Origin: Gryllotalpicola protaetiae
Lineage (GTDB): Bacteria; Actinomycetota; Actinomycetes; Actinomycetales; Microbacteriaceae
DNA length: 64,000 nt
Assembly (NCBI RefSeq): GCF_003627055.1
Contig: NZ_CP032624.1
Location: forward strand, 434,001-498,000
Direction of reading: 5' to 3'
Below are positions 41,022 to 49,689 of this stretch, one piece after another. The stretch's first letter is position 1; every line of letters starts with the position of its first letter. The position numbers were made by a program, and so were the translations under genes. The notes below the pieces were generated by a model, which did no database searches, was not told where the DNA came from, and saw nothing but the letters and a program-made list of their open reading frames with translations.

Positions 41022-42448
41022 CCCCCGCCGCCCGCCTTGCCGCGATCGACCTCGGGGCGACGAGCGGTCGAGTGATCCTGGGCAGCGTCGGGCCGAACGA
41101 GCTCGAGCTGCGGCAGCTCGCGCGTTTCCCGAACGACCCGGTGCCGCTGCGCGACGGGCTGCACTGGAATCTGCTCGGGCTCTACCGCAACGCGCTCGAC
41201 GGGCTGGCGCTCGCCGTGCGGGAGGAGCCCGGGCTGGCATCCGTCGGCATCGACTCGTGGGCCGTCGACTACGCGCTGCTGCATGACGGGCGGATGTTGG
41301 GCGCGCCGTTCCATTACCGCGACCCGCGCCGCGGCGCGGTCGGGCCGCCCCTGGTGCACGAGCACGTCGACGCGGCCGAGCTCTACCGCCGCAACGGCCT
41401 GCAGCACCTGCCGTTCAACACGATGTTCCAGCTCGCCTGCGACCGGGCCGACGGCGTGCTCGACGGAGCGGACACGATGCTCCTCATCCCCGACCTGCTC
41501 GTCTTCGAGCTGACCGGCGCGATCTCCGCCGAGCGCACCAACGCCTCGACGACCGGGCTGCTCGACGCCGCGACCCGCGAATGGGACGAGGGTCTGGCTG
41601 ACACGCTCGGGATTCCGCGGCGCGTGCTGCCGCCGCTCGTCGACCCGGGCACCCGGATCGGCATGGTCAGCGGCGCGGCGCTCGAGGTCGTCGGCGCCCC
41701 CGTGCCGGTCACGGCCGTCGGGTCACATGACACCGCGAGCGCCGTGGTCGCACTGCCGACGACGAGCGACGACATCGCCTACATCTCGTGCGGCACCTGG
41801 GGGCTCGTCGGGGTCGAGCTCGCGCACCCGGTGCTGACGGATGCCGCGCGCCGAGCCTCCTTCACCAATGAGGGCGGCGTCGACGGGCGCGTCCGCTTTC
41901 TGCACAACGTCATGGGGCTGTGGCTGCTGTCGGAGTGCGTTCGGGTGTGGGGTGAGGCGCTGCCGACCTTGCTGGAGCAGGCGGCGGCTGTGCAGGCATC
42001 CGTGCCCGTCTTCGATGTCGATGACCCGCGGTTTCTCGCGCCCGGCGACATGCCCGCACGCATCGCCGACTGGCTGCGCGAGCACGAGCTGCCGGTGCCG
42101 GCCTCGCGCCCGGCGCTGGTGCGGTGCATCGTCGAGAGCCTCGCCCAGGCGTTCGCGTCGACGGTCTCCGTGGCGGCGTCACTGTCGGGCGCCGCGGTCT
42201 CCGCCATCCATCTCGTCGGCGGCGGCGCGCAGAACGCGCTGCTCTGCCAGGCGACCGCCGACCGCTCGGGGCTGCCCGTCATCGCGGGCCCGGTCGAGGC
42301 CACCGCGATCGGGAACCTGCTCGTGCAGGCACGCGCCGTCGGCGCGGCCTCAGGCTCGCTGGAGTCGTTGCGCGCACTGGTGGCGGCGACGCAGCGGCCG
42401 CAGACGTACACTCCGACCACAACGAGAAAGCCGGTCACTCATGGTTGA
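41018..42448 (+). CDS. rhaB: rhamnulokinase
   Basis: A ~476-residue FGGY-family kinase phosphorylating L-rhamnulose at C1 with ATP. The N-terminal phosphate loop is [45 protein letters not shown] is rhamnulokinase-like; the catalytic Asp region is [13 protein letters not shown]; the adenine-binding Gly motif is [25 protein letters not shown]. The start overlaps the aldolase stop as ATGA, and the gene overlaps the lactate dehydrogenase start by eight bases. Full-length with all motifs. Confidence 0.92.
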   Translation: MTPAARLAAIDLGATSGRVILGSVGPNELELRQLARFPNDPVPLRDGLHWNLLGLYRNALDGLALAVREEPGLASVGIDSWAVDYALLHDGRMLGAPFHYRDPRRGAVGPPLVHEHVDAAELYRRNGLQHLPFNTMFQLACDRADGVLDGADTMLLIPDLLVFELTGAISAERTNASTTGLLDAATREWDEGLADTLGIPRRVLPPLVDPGTRIGMVSGAALEVVGAPVPVTAVGSHDTASAVVALPTTSDDIAYISCGTWGLVGVELAHPVLTDAARRASFTNEGGVDGRVRFLHNVMGLWLLSECVRVWGEALPTLLEQAAAVQASVPVFDVDDPRFLAPGDMPARIADWLREHELPVPASRPALVRCIVESLAQAFASTVSVAASLSGAAVSAIHLVGGGAQNALLCQATADRSGLPVIAGPVEATAIGNLLVQARAVGAASGSLESLRALVAATQRPQTYTPTTTRKPVTHG

Positions 42449-43676
42449 GCGCCAGGTTCCGAAGCCCGCCGAGATCTTCGAGCTGATGAAGTTCAAGAAA
42501 CCGGAGCTCGACGGGCGCAAGCGGCGGCTGGATGCCGCGCTGACGATCTACGATCTGCGGGCGATCGCGAAGCGGCGCACGCCGGCCGCCGCGTTCGACT
42601 ACACCGACGGCGCCGCAGAGGGGGAGCTGTCGCTCGCGCGGGCGCGGCAGGCGTTCGAGGACGTCGAGTTCCACCCGTCGATCCTGCACGACGTGTCCCA
42701 CGCCGATGCCTCGACGACGGTGTTCGGCGGCCCGTCCGCCCTGCCGTTCGGCATCGCGCCGACCGGGTTCACGCGGCTGATGCAGACCGAAGGCGAAACG
42801 GCCGGGGCATCAGCGGCGGGGGCCGCCGGGATACCGTTCACCCTGTCGACCTTGGGAACCACCTCGATCGAAGGGGTGCGCGCCGCGAATCCCGCCGGCC
42901 GCAACTGGTTCCAGCTCTATGTGATGCGGGACCGCGCGATCTCCTACGGCCTCGTCGAGCGCGCCGCCGCCGCCGGGTTCGACACCCTGTTCTTCACCGT
43001 CGACACACCGATCGCGGGCGCACGCCTGCGCGACAAGCGCAACGGCTTCTCGATCCCGCCCCAGCTGACGCCGCGCATCGTCATCAACGCCATTCCACGG
43101 CCATGGTGGTGGTGGGACTTCCTGACGACCCCCAAGCTCGAGTTCGCGTCACTGTCATCGACCGGCGGCACCGTCGGCGAGCTGCTGGATTCCGCGATGG
43201 ACCCGACGATCTCATTCGACGACCTCAAGGTCATCCGCGAGATGTGGCCCGGCAAGCTCGCGATCAAGGGCGTGCAGAACGTCGAGGACGCGAAGAAGCT
43301 CGCCGGGCTCGGCGTCGACGGCATCGTGCTGTCCAACCACGGCGGCCGACAGCTCGACCGGGCGCCCATCCCCTTCCACCTGCTGCCCTCCGTGGTCCGC
43401 GAAGTCGGCCGCGATGTCGAGATCGTCGTCGACACCGGCATCATGAACGGCGCCGACATCATCGCCTCGATCGCCCTCGGCGCGCGCTTCACCCTCGTCG
43501 GACGGGCCTACCTCTACGGCCTCATGGCCGGCGGACGCGCCGGAGTCGACCGGGCGATCGCGATCCTGTCCGACCAGCTGATCCGCACCATGAAACTCCT
43601 GCAGGTGTCATCACTGGAGGAACTGACGCCCGCGCACGTCACCCAGCTTCGGCGGCTCGAGCCGCGGGAGCTCTAG
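42441..43676 (+). CDS. lldD: FMN-dependent L-lactate dehydrogenase
   Basis: A 411-residue alpha-hydroxyacid dehydrogenase. [30 protein letters not shown] opens the FMN barrel; [41 protein letters not shown] and [20 protein letters not shown] follow, the last holding the catalytic His and substrate Arg. [33 protein letters not shown] binds FMN phosphate. The protein feeds electrons from L-lactate to the quinone pool. As last gene of the rhamnose operon it completes the route: L-lactaldehyde is oxidised to L-lactate by the bifunctional enzyme and then to pyruvate here. Confidence 0.9.
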   Translation: MVERQVPKPAEIFELMKFKKPELDGRKRRLDAALTIYDLRAIAKRRTPAAAFDYTDGAAEGELSLARARQAFEDVEFHPSILHDVSHADASTTVFGGPSALPFGIAPTGFTRLMQTEGETAGASAAGAAGIPFTLSTLGTTSIEGVRAANPAGRNWFQLYVMRDRAISYGLVERAAAAGFDTLFFTVDTPIAGARLRDKRNGFSIPPQLTPRIVINAIPRPWWWWDFLTTPKLEFASLSSTGGTVGELLDSAMDPTISFDDLKVIREMWPGKLAIKGVQNVEDAKKLAGLGVDGIVLSNHGGRQLDRAPIPFHLLPSVVREVGRDVEIVVDTGIMNGADIIASIALGARFTLVGRAYLYGLMAGGRAGVDRAIAILSDQLIRTMKLLQVSSLEELTPAHVTQLRRLEPREL

Positions 43677-43708
43677 GGCTACGTATTTAACTTCTATATT
43701 CACGGCGG

Positions 43709-45073
43709 ATGGTCGGCCTCGCGCAGAGCGTGGAAGAGGTGCTGCGGCAGGCCGAGGCGATCACGCTCGCCGTCGCCAGGGAGTTCGACCGCCGGTCCGA
43801 CGAGACCCTCGGGGAGGACTCTTTGGCGCGGAAGCTCGGGGCGAGGAAGCCCTGGGGTGCGATCGAGACCGTGACCCGCACCTCGGCAGAGGATGCCCGC
43901 AGGCGCGTGCTGGAATCGCGAGCTCTGGCGAAGCTGCCCGTCATCGAGGAAGCGATGACTGCGGGGGCGCTCTCGCGGGCGCAGGCCGAGGTGATCGGCG
44001 CGCCGATCCTGAAGACCCTGCACACCGCAAACCCCGCCGATGTCGACGTGGCCTGCACCCAGCTTCTCGAGATGTCGCAGGCGCTGCCCGCCTCCGCGGT
44101 CGCCGCCGCCGCCGAAGTATGGAAAGCGGTCCTTGACCCCGACGGCATCGAACCTATTGAAAAGACCGCGATCGAGAAGCGCTTCCTGCGCCTCGGCAAG
44201 GCCCACGACGGTCTCGTGAAACTCACCGGGCTGCTGCCCATCGAAATCGCCGCGACCCTGCGCACCGTCCTCGACGCCTACCGCAACCCTCGCGCCGCCT
44301 CCTCCATCGCCTTCCACCCCGCCGACGAACCCGACGGCGAAGCCGCGCTCGAGGACAGCGCCGGTAACAACGACAGCACCAACCCCGCGGACGGCAGCAC
44401 CCACGGCGGCAGCGCCGGTGAGCTCCCACCCCCGCGAGACACCCGCACCCGCGAGCAGCAAGACCTCGACACCCTCCACATGATCATCAGCACCCACGCC
44501 CGATCCGGCGACGCACCCACCATGGGCGGAGCCCACCCCACCGTGCTCGTCACCGTCACCCGCGACGACCTCGACAACGGCACCGGCCCCGCCTGGATCG
44601 ACGGCGAAGCCGAACCGGTCAGCATCACAACCGCGAAGCGCATGATCGACACCGGCGGCTACCAAGAAGTCGAACTCTCCCCCACCGGCGAGATCCTGAA
44701 CCTCGGCCGCACCCAACGCTGCTTCACCCCGCAACAGCGCAGAGCCCTCGCCGCCCGAGACAAAGGCTGCATCATCCCGGCTGCACCACACCCGCCCGAT
44801 GGTGCGAAACCCACCACCTCACACCCTGGAAAGACGGCGGCAAAACCAATGTCATCAACGCCGCACTCCTGTGCTGGTGGCACCACCACCTCATCGACGA
44901 CGGCCCCTACCAACTCCGCACCAGCGAAGACGGCACACCCGAAATCAGATGGGTCTACGGCTCCCACGCCTCACCCTGGATACCCGCCGTCCACCGACCC
45001 AGGCGCTGAGTTCCATGCCCAGAACTGGGGACAGGTCGTCCCCGTCGATTTCGAGAAACCGCTTTCACGATAG
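43709..45073 (+). pseudogene. DUF222/HNH endonuclease-type protein, frameshifted in the HNH motif
   Basis: The DUF222 region (about residues 1-320) is intact in frame from ATG 43709. At the HNH domain the frame reads CIIPAAPHPPDGAKPTTS, non-coding in character. One frame over, the same DNA reads CTTPARWCETHHLTPWKDGG, then KTNVINAALLCWWHHHLID and SHASPWIPAVHRPRR with a stop at 45007-45009, the normal family ending. Insertion of one G near 44780 restores the usual CIIPGCTTPARWC. The gene is thus broken by one base or misread. The out-of-frame tail runs over the downstream operator to 45073. Such genes are numerous in actinobacteria; their role is unclear. Confidence 0.82.
45053..45070. promoter_or_regulatory. 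LacI operator, copy 1 (before the M24-like/GH5 operon)
   Basis: GAGAAACCGCTTTCACGA, CG-centred, is identical over all 18 bases to the site at 51078-51095 and shares GAGAAACCGCTTTC with the site at 52215. It ends 12 bases before the start codon at 45083, so bound repressor would block initiation or early elongation. Confidence 0.75.
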
Positions 45074-45082
45074 GCTGGCTGC

Positions 45083-46111
45083 ATGACGAGCGAGCTCGCG
45101 GTCAAGGTCGACCGCGTTCGAGGAGTGCTCTCCGAGCGCGGCCTCACCTCAGTGACCCTGACCAGCAGAGAAAGCCTGGCGTGGCTGCTGGGCGGTGCGC
45201 GCGTGACGGTGCCGACCAACGGCGATCCCGTGCTGAGCGCGCACGTGACGCACGAAGAGCTCAAGTTGTTCGTGTTCGCGAACGAGGTCGAACGGATGCA
45301 GCGCGAAGAGCTCGCGGCGCTCGGCGAGCTCGACGTGGTTCCGATCCCGTGGCACGAGCCGCTGCCACCGCTGCCCGCGGGCGCCGAGCCCGAGGCATCC
45401 CTCGCTGCCGAGCTGCGCGCGGCACGCGCGCAGCTGCTCCCGGTCGAAATCGAGCGTTACCGCGCCCTCGGCAGCGATCTCGCCCGCGCCGTGACGGCCG
45501 TCGCCCGTGAGCTGCGCGCCGCTGACAGCGAGCGGCACGCGGCAGCCGCGCTCGCGCACGCCGTGATCGAAGCGGGCGCCGAGCCCGTTGTGCTGCTGGC
45601 TGCGGGGGCTGGGCGGCTCGGGCTCAGGCATCCGCTGCCGACAACCGCGCCACTCGGTGATCGCGCCATGCTCGTCGTCGGGGCCCGCCGCCACGGGCTG
45701 ATCGCGAACCTCACCCGGTTCGTGGGCGACGCGAGTGATGCAGATGAGCGGCTGCTCGAGGTCGAAGCGGATGCCTTCGCCGCGACCCGACCCGACCGAT
45801 CGCTGGCCGAGGTGCTCGCCGACATCGCGAGCGCCTACCCCGCGCACGGCTTCCAGCCGTCCGAATGGCTGAACCACCACCAGGGCGGCCCGACCGGCTA
45901 CGCCGGCCGCGACCCCCGCGCGACCCCGACGGCCACCGATCTCGTCACCGACGGGCAGGCGTTCGCCTGGAATCCCAGCGCACCGCGGACCAAGGTCGAA
46001 GACACCGTCATCATCGCCGACGGCAAGGTCGAGGTGCTCACCGCCGACCCCGTCTGGCCGACCACCGACGTCAACGGCGTTCTGCGCCCTCTCCCCCTGC
46101 CCTTCGTCTGA
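45083..46111 (+). CDS. M24-fold (aminopeptidase P-like) protein lacking the usual metal ligands
   Basis: A 342-residue protein with the creatinase/prolidase layout: an N-terminal creatinase-like domain (about 1-135) and a pita-bread-like domain (about 140-330). Where M24 peptidases carry the first metal Asp pair, this reads MLVVGARRHGLIANLTRFV with no Asp. The His motif appears as LNHHQGGPTGYAGRDPRA, and late Glu ligands are not evident (AFAWNPSAPRTKVEDTVII). It is therefore probably not a standard metallopeptidase. It is first in an operon with a GH5 enzyme and has an operator just upstream, which ties it to glycan catabolism. Similar M24-like proteins recur in actinobacterial sugar loci without known function. 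Confidence 0.68.
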   Translation: MTSELAVKVDRVRGVLSERGLTSVTLTSRESLAWLLGGARVTVPTNGDPVLSAHVTHEELKLFVFANEVERMQREELAALGELDVVPIPWHEPLPPLPAGAEPEASLAAELRAARAQLLPVEIERYRALGSDLARAVTAVARELRAADSERHAAAALAHAVIEAGAEPVVLLAAGAGRLGLRHPLPTTAPLGDRAMLVVGARRHGLIANLTRFVGDASDADERLLEVEADAFAATRPDRSLAEVLADIASAYPAHGFQPSEWLNHHQGGPTGYAGRDPRATPTATDLVTDGQAFAWNPSAPRTKVEDTVIIADGKVEVLTADPVWPTTDVNGVLRPLPLPFV

Positions 46112-46123
46112 TTGAAGCGACGC

Positions 46124-47521
46124 ATGACTGAACTGACATTCCTCCGCACCCAGGGTTCCGACCTCGTCGACGAGTCGAGCGCCGTCGTGCGCCTCGCCGG
46201 CGTCGGCCTCGGCGGATGGATGAACATGGAGAACTTCATCTCGGGCTACCCCGGGAATGAGGAGGCGATCCGCGCGAAGCTGCGGCGGGCGATGGGCGAC
46301 GAGGCCTACGAGGCGTTCTTCGACGAGTATCTCGACGGCTTCATCGCCGACGAGGACGCCGCCTTCCTCGCATCCGTCGGCATCGACAGCGTGCGCATCC
46401 CGTTCAACTACCGGCACTTCGAAGACGACGCCCGGCCCTTCCAACTCAAGGAGTCGGGCTTCGCGCGGCTCGAGCGCGCGGTCGAGGTGCTTGGCCGTCA
46501 CGGCATCCGCTCGATTCTCGATCTGCATGCGCTGCCGGGGCGCCAGAACCAGCACTGGCACAGCGACAACCCGACGCACCTCGCCGAGTTCTGGAACCAC
46601 CCGCACTTCCAGGATCGAGTCGTCCACCTGTGGGAGGCCCTGGCCGACCGCTTCAAAGATCGGCCCGAGGTCGCAGGCTACAACCCGATCAACGAGCCGG
46701 CCGACCCCAGCGGTGAGGTGCTGCCCGTGTTCTACGAGAGGATCGAGAAGGCGATCAGGGCGATCGACCCACGGCACGTGCTGTTCCTCGACGGCAACAA
46801 GTACTCGACCGACTTCTCGTCGTTCGACGGTCGGCCGGCGCTGCCGAACGTGGTCTACACGGCGCACGACTACGCACTGCCCGGCATCACGAGCGCGACC
46901 GAGTACCCGGGGGTGACGCGCGGCGAGTACTTCGATCGCTCGGTGCTCGAGCAGACCTTCCTGCGCCGCACCGAGTACATGCGCCAGACAGGCACCCCGA
47001 TCTGGATCGGCGAGTTCGGGCCGGTGTACCCCGGCGGCGTCACGCAGGAATGGCGGCTGCAACTGCTGCAGGATCAGCTCGACATCTACCACGACCACGG
47101 CGCGAGCTGGGCACTGTGGACCTACAAGGACATCGGCCTGCAGGGCCTCGTCACAGTCTCCCCCGATTCCGACTATCTGCGACTGATCGCACCCGATCTG
47201 GCGACCAAGGAGCAGTTGGGCACGGATTCCTGGGGCGGGTCGGATGTCGGCGTACGAGACATCCTCGACCCCATCGACGCGGTCTTCGACCGCGAGTTCC
47301 CTGACTTCGCGCCGTACCCGTGGGGCCGGAAGCCGCACCTCGCGGTGCTCGTGCGGCACATCCTCCTCGCCGAGCCGCTGGCCGACCGCTTCGCGTCGCG
47401 GTTCGCGGGCGTGTCTGTCGAGCGGGCGCGACAGCTGGCGTCCGCGTTCCGCTTCGCGAGCACCGAGGTGCGCACCCCTCTCGTCGAGCTGCTGCAGGCC
47501 CACCTGCGCGCATCGCGGTAG
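46124..47521 (+). CDS. cytoplasmic GH5 glycoside hydrolase
   Basis: A ~465-residue clan-A beta/alpha-barrel enzyme. LAGVGLGGWMNMENFISGYPG begins the barrel; SVRIPFNYRHF, ILDLHALPGRQNQHWHSDN, then acid/base Glu191 in GYNPINEPADP, VVYTAHDY and nucleophile Glu297 in PIWIGEFGPVYPGG follow. No signal peptide is present, so it acts on imported oligosaccharides or glycosides. A C-terminal ~100-residue helical tail (VRHILLAEPLADRFASRF) lies outside the barrel. The start is ATG 46124; an in-frame TTG at 46112 is the alternative, both with weak Shine-Dalgarno. Specificity is unknown (beta-glucan, beta-glucosidase-like or mannosyl substrates occur in GH5). Confidence 0.85.
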   Translation: MTELTFLRTQGSDLVDESSAVVRLAGVGLGGWMNMENFISGYPGNEEAIRAKLRRAMGDEAYEAFFDEYLDGFIADEDAAFLASVGIDSVRIPFNYRHFEDDARPFQLKESGFARLERAVEVLGRHGIRSILDLHALPGRQNQHWHSDNPTHLAEFWNHPHFQDRVVHLWEALADRFKDRPEVAGYNPINEPADPSGEVLPVFYERIEKAIRAIDPRHVLFLDGNKYSTDFSSFDGRPALPNVVYTAHDYALPGITSATEYPGVTRGEYFDRSVLEQTFLRRTEYMRQTGTPIWIGEFGPVYPGGVTQEWRLQLLQDQLDIYHDHGASWALWTYKDIGLQGLVTVSPDSDYLRLIAPDLATKEQLGTDSWGGSDVGVRDILDPIDAVFDREFPDFAPYPWGRKPHLAVLVRHILLAEPLADRFASRFAGVSVERARQLASAFRFASTEVRTPLVELLQAHLRASR

Positions 47522-47569
47522 GAACCGGCCCTGAGACGCGCGATCGTGCCTACTGAACGGCGCAAACGC

Positions 47570-47601
47570 AGGAACGAACGTGCGTCTTGCGCACGGTTCC
47601 T
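47570..47601. terminator. bidirectional hairpin between convergent glycosidase genes
   Basis: AGGAAC-(gaa)-CGTGCG (47570-47584) pairs with CGCACG-GTTCCT (47590-47601) around a 5-base loop. It lies in the 104-base gap between the GH5 stop and the opposing glycosidase stop. There is no clear T-run. Confidence 0.6.
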
Positions 47602-47625
47602 ACGGCCGCGCGATCCCGGAGGGCC

Positions 47626-49674
47626 CTACGGCAGGGGCGTGATGCCCTCCCACACAGGGTGCCAGCCCGCCCCGAAGCCGGGGCGCGGCGCCGAGCCGTC
47701 GTGGCCGGCGGCCATGAGGCCCGTCGCCAGCAGCAGGCCGCCGTTGCCGGGCAGGTAGATCGGCAGCGAGGCATCCTGCCGGTTGTGGCCGTTGCGCAGG
47801 TAGGTGTTCTTCGGCACATCGAGCAGCAGCGCGTCGACCGCGAGCTCCGGCTCGCCGAGACGGGTCGCGGTCATCGCCGCCATGGGGAAGTCCCAGCCCC
47901 AGGCGGTCGGCCAGTCCCAGTCGGCGAGGGCGTCGCGGAGCGTCCGCCGCATCGTCGCGCGGTCGACGAGGGCGGTCTGCGGCACGACTCCGAGGGCGGC
48001 GAGCATGCTGGGGTGGTCGGTGCGCATGAGATACGGCGGCGAGCCGAGCGCCGCGTAGGTCCCCGTCTCGAGCACGGGCGGCGGGGCCATGCCGCGCGAG
48101 ACCTCGCGCCAGCGCGGCGGCGGCGTACGCCCGAGTCGCTCGAGCCACTGCGCGGCGACCTCGAGCGCCCACGACCAGTACGCGAGCTCGAAGGTCGGAT
48201 TCCTGTTGGTGGCGCGGCCCGCGTCGTAGGACTCCTGCGCAGGGATGATCGGTGGGCCCAGCTCGAAACCACCGGCGCCGGGGGTCGGGAATGCCGCCAT
48301 GAACTCGGCCGTCGCGACGACGACGTCGGCCCAGCGCTCGATCACCTCGCGCGACGGTGCCGCGCGGTACAGCAGCTCGGCGAGATGGATCGGGTGCGGC
48401 TGCTGCCACGCAAGGAACGGCCCGATGGGGCTCGGTGCCTCGATGCCGTCCGGCCCGATCTGCTTCGGCCAGCGCGCACCGGGGAGGCCTTGACCACGGG
48501 CCGTCTCACGCGCACGCCCGAGCACGGTCGGGTACCAGGCGAGCGAGCGCTCCAGCAGCTCGGGCCTGCCCCACTGCGGCAGCCAGCCGTGGTGCCACCA
48601 GTGCATCTCGAGGTGGAACTTGCCCCGCCACGAATTGAGCATCAGCCCGGTCTCGGCCGGCGGCAGCGACCCGGCCGACAGCGCGGACAGGTACTGCGAC
48701 AGCACCACCCGCCGCTCCAGCTCGAAGGCTCGCGGGTCGTCGCTGTCGGCCAGCTCGAGCGCGCCACCCGAATTCCAGAACCGATCCCAGTGCGCAGCGG
48801 CGGCAGCGAACACGAGGGATGCCTGAAGCTGCCCGTTCGCTTCGCCCGCCTCGCCGCGATGGAACTCGACCACGGCCTCAAGCCGCCCGCCGGCCGCGCG
48901 GAGCAGGAACTCATGAGTACCGACGCGCTCGAACCGCGCGCCGGGCGCGGTGATCGACACGGAGTACGAGAACTCGTGCAGCCGGCGACGCACACGCCAT
49001 CCGGCATCCGTCTCTTCGAGCTCGCTCGTGTGCGCCTCTGGCCGCGACCAGTCGGCCGCGTTCGCCCATGCCTCGGACCCCGCGGGAAACGCGAGCCGCA
49101 GCCCGACCTCGCCGGTGCCGTCGATCGACACCGCCAGCGCGTCACGCACGGGGTGCACCGCGGTACGGGTCGCGAAGGCACGGTCGCCCAGCCGGAAACG
49201 GCTGGTGATGGTGCCGGTCAGCAGCTCCAGGCGCTGCGCGACGTGGGACAGGGCGGATGCCTGAACCGGCTCGTCCCCCGCCCACAGCCCCACCCGGCCG
49301 AGATCGAGGCGGTGCGGGTTGTTCCGCAGCCACTCCTCCTCGCGGGACTGGCCGGCCGAGGCATCCGCCCCGAAAGACCCGCCGAGGTCTGCGTACAGAG
49401 CCGGGCCGTGCGGGCTGTCGTAGGTGCGCAGCTGCGGTTCGAGCGGCACTCGCCCGGGCGACGAGTCCCACCCCCAGTGCGACATCGTGCCGAGCAGCGT
49501 GCCCGGCGCGTCGCCGTACCGGGCGGCCACCGGGTACGCCTCTGGGAAGGTCTGCAGCCCCGTCACGTCGACGGTGACGCAGAACTCGCCGTTCCCGACG
49601 GAGAGCGGGGAATCGGGAACGAGCTGGTCGAGCAGCACACTGTGCCGCCCGACCAGCTCGGTTCTGTTGATCAC
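47626..49674 (-). CDS. (alpha/alpha)6 six-hairpin glycosidase-like protein, specificity unknown
   Basis: A 682-residue protein without signal peptide. The N-terminal beta-sandwich (about 1-280) opens LVPDSPLSVGNGEFCVTVDVTGLQTFPEAY, as in GH65/GH95-type enzymes. The C-terminal helical barrel (about 300-680) has MLNSWRGKFHLEMHWWHHGWLPQWGRPELLERSLAWY, GARWPKQIGPDG, NPTFELAYWSWALEVAAQWLERLG and TAWGWDFPMAAMTATRLGEPELAVDALL. The repeated acid/Trp loops suggest an inverting or phosphorylytic active site; FHLEMHWWH probably holds a catalytic acid. It follows the sugar-binding-protein gene by 15 bases, starting at GTG 49674, so it probably processes the imported sugar. I do not assign a family number. 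Confidence 0.65.
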   Translation of the reverse strand: MINRTELVGRHSVLLDQLVPDSPLSVGNGEFCVTVDVTGLQTFPEAYPVAARYGDAPGTLLGTMSHWGWDSSPGRVPLEPQLRTYDSPHGPALYADLGGSFGADASAGQSREEEWLRNNPHRLDLGRVGLWAGDEPVQASALSHVAQRLELLTGTITSRFRLGDRAFATRTAVHPVRDALAVSIDGTGEVGLRLAFPAGSEAWANAADWSRPEAHTSELEETDAGWRVRRRLHEFSYSVSITAPGARFERVGTHEFLLRAAGGRLEAVVEFHRGEAGEANGQLQASLVFAAAAAHWDRFWNSGGALELADSDDPRAFELERRVVLSQYLSALSAGSLPPAETGLMLNSWRGKFHLEMHWWHHGWLPQWGRPELLERSLAWYPTVLGRARETARGQGLPGARWPKQIGPDGIEAPSPIGPFLAWQQPHPIHLAELLYRAAPSREVIERWADVVVATAEFMAAFPTPGAGGFELGPPIIPAQESYDAGRATNRNPTFELAYWSWALEVAAQWLERLGRTPPPRWREVSRGMAPPPVLETGTYAALGSPPYLMRTDHPSMLAALGVVPQTALVDRATMRRTLRDALADWDWPTAWGWDFPMAAMTATRLGEPELAVDALLLDVPKNTYLRNGHNRQDASLPIYLPGNGGLLLATGLMAAGHDGSAPRPGFGAGWHPVWEGITPLP

Positions 49675-49689
49675 TGGGGATCGGCGGGA

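Noticed and set aside
43709-45073. Intact 454-residue DUF222 protein with a novel Ser/Thr/Pro C-terminus.
   Set aside because: The alternative frame encodes the normal HNH ending with a normal stop, so the novel tail is a frameshift product.
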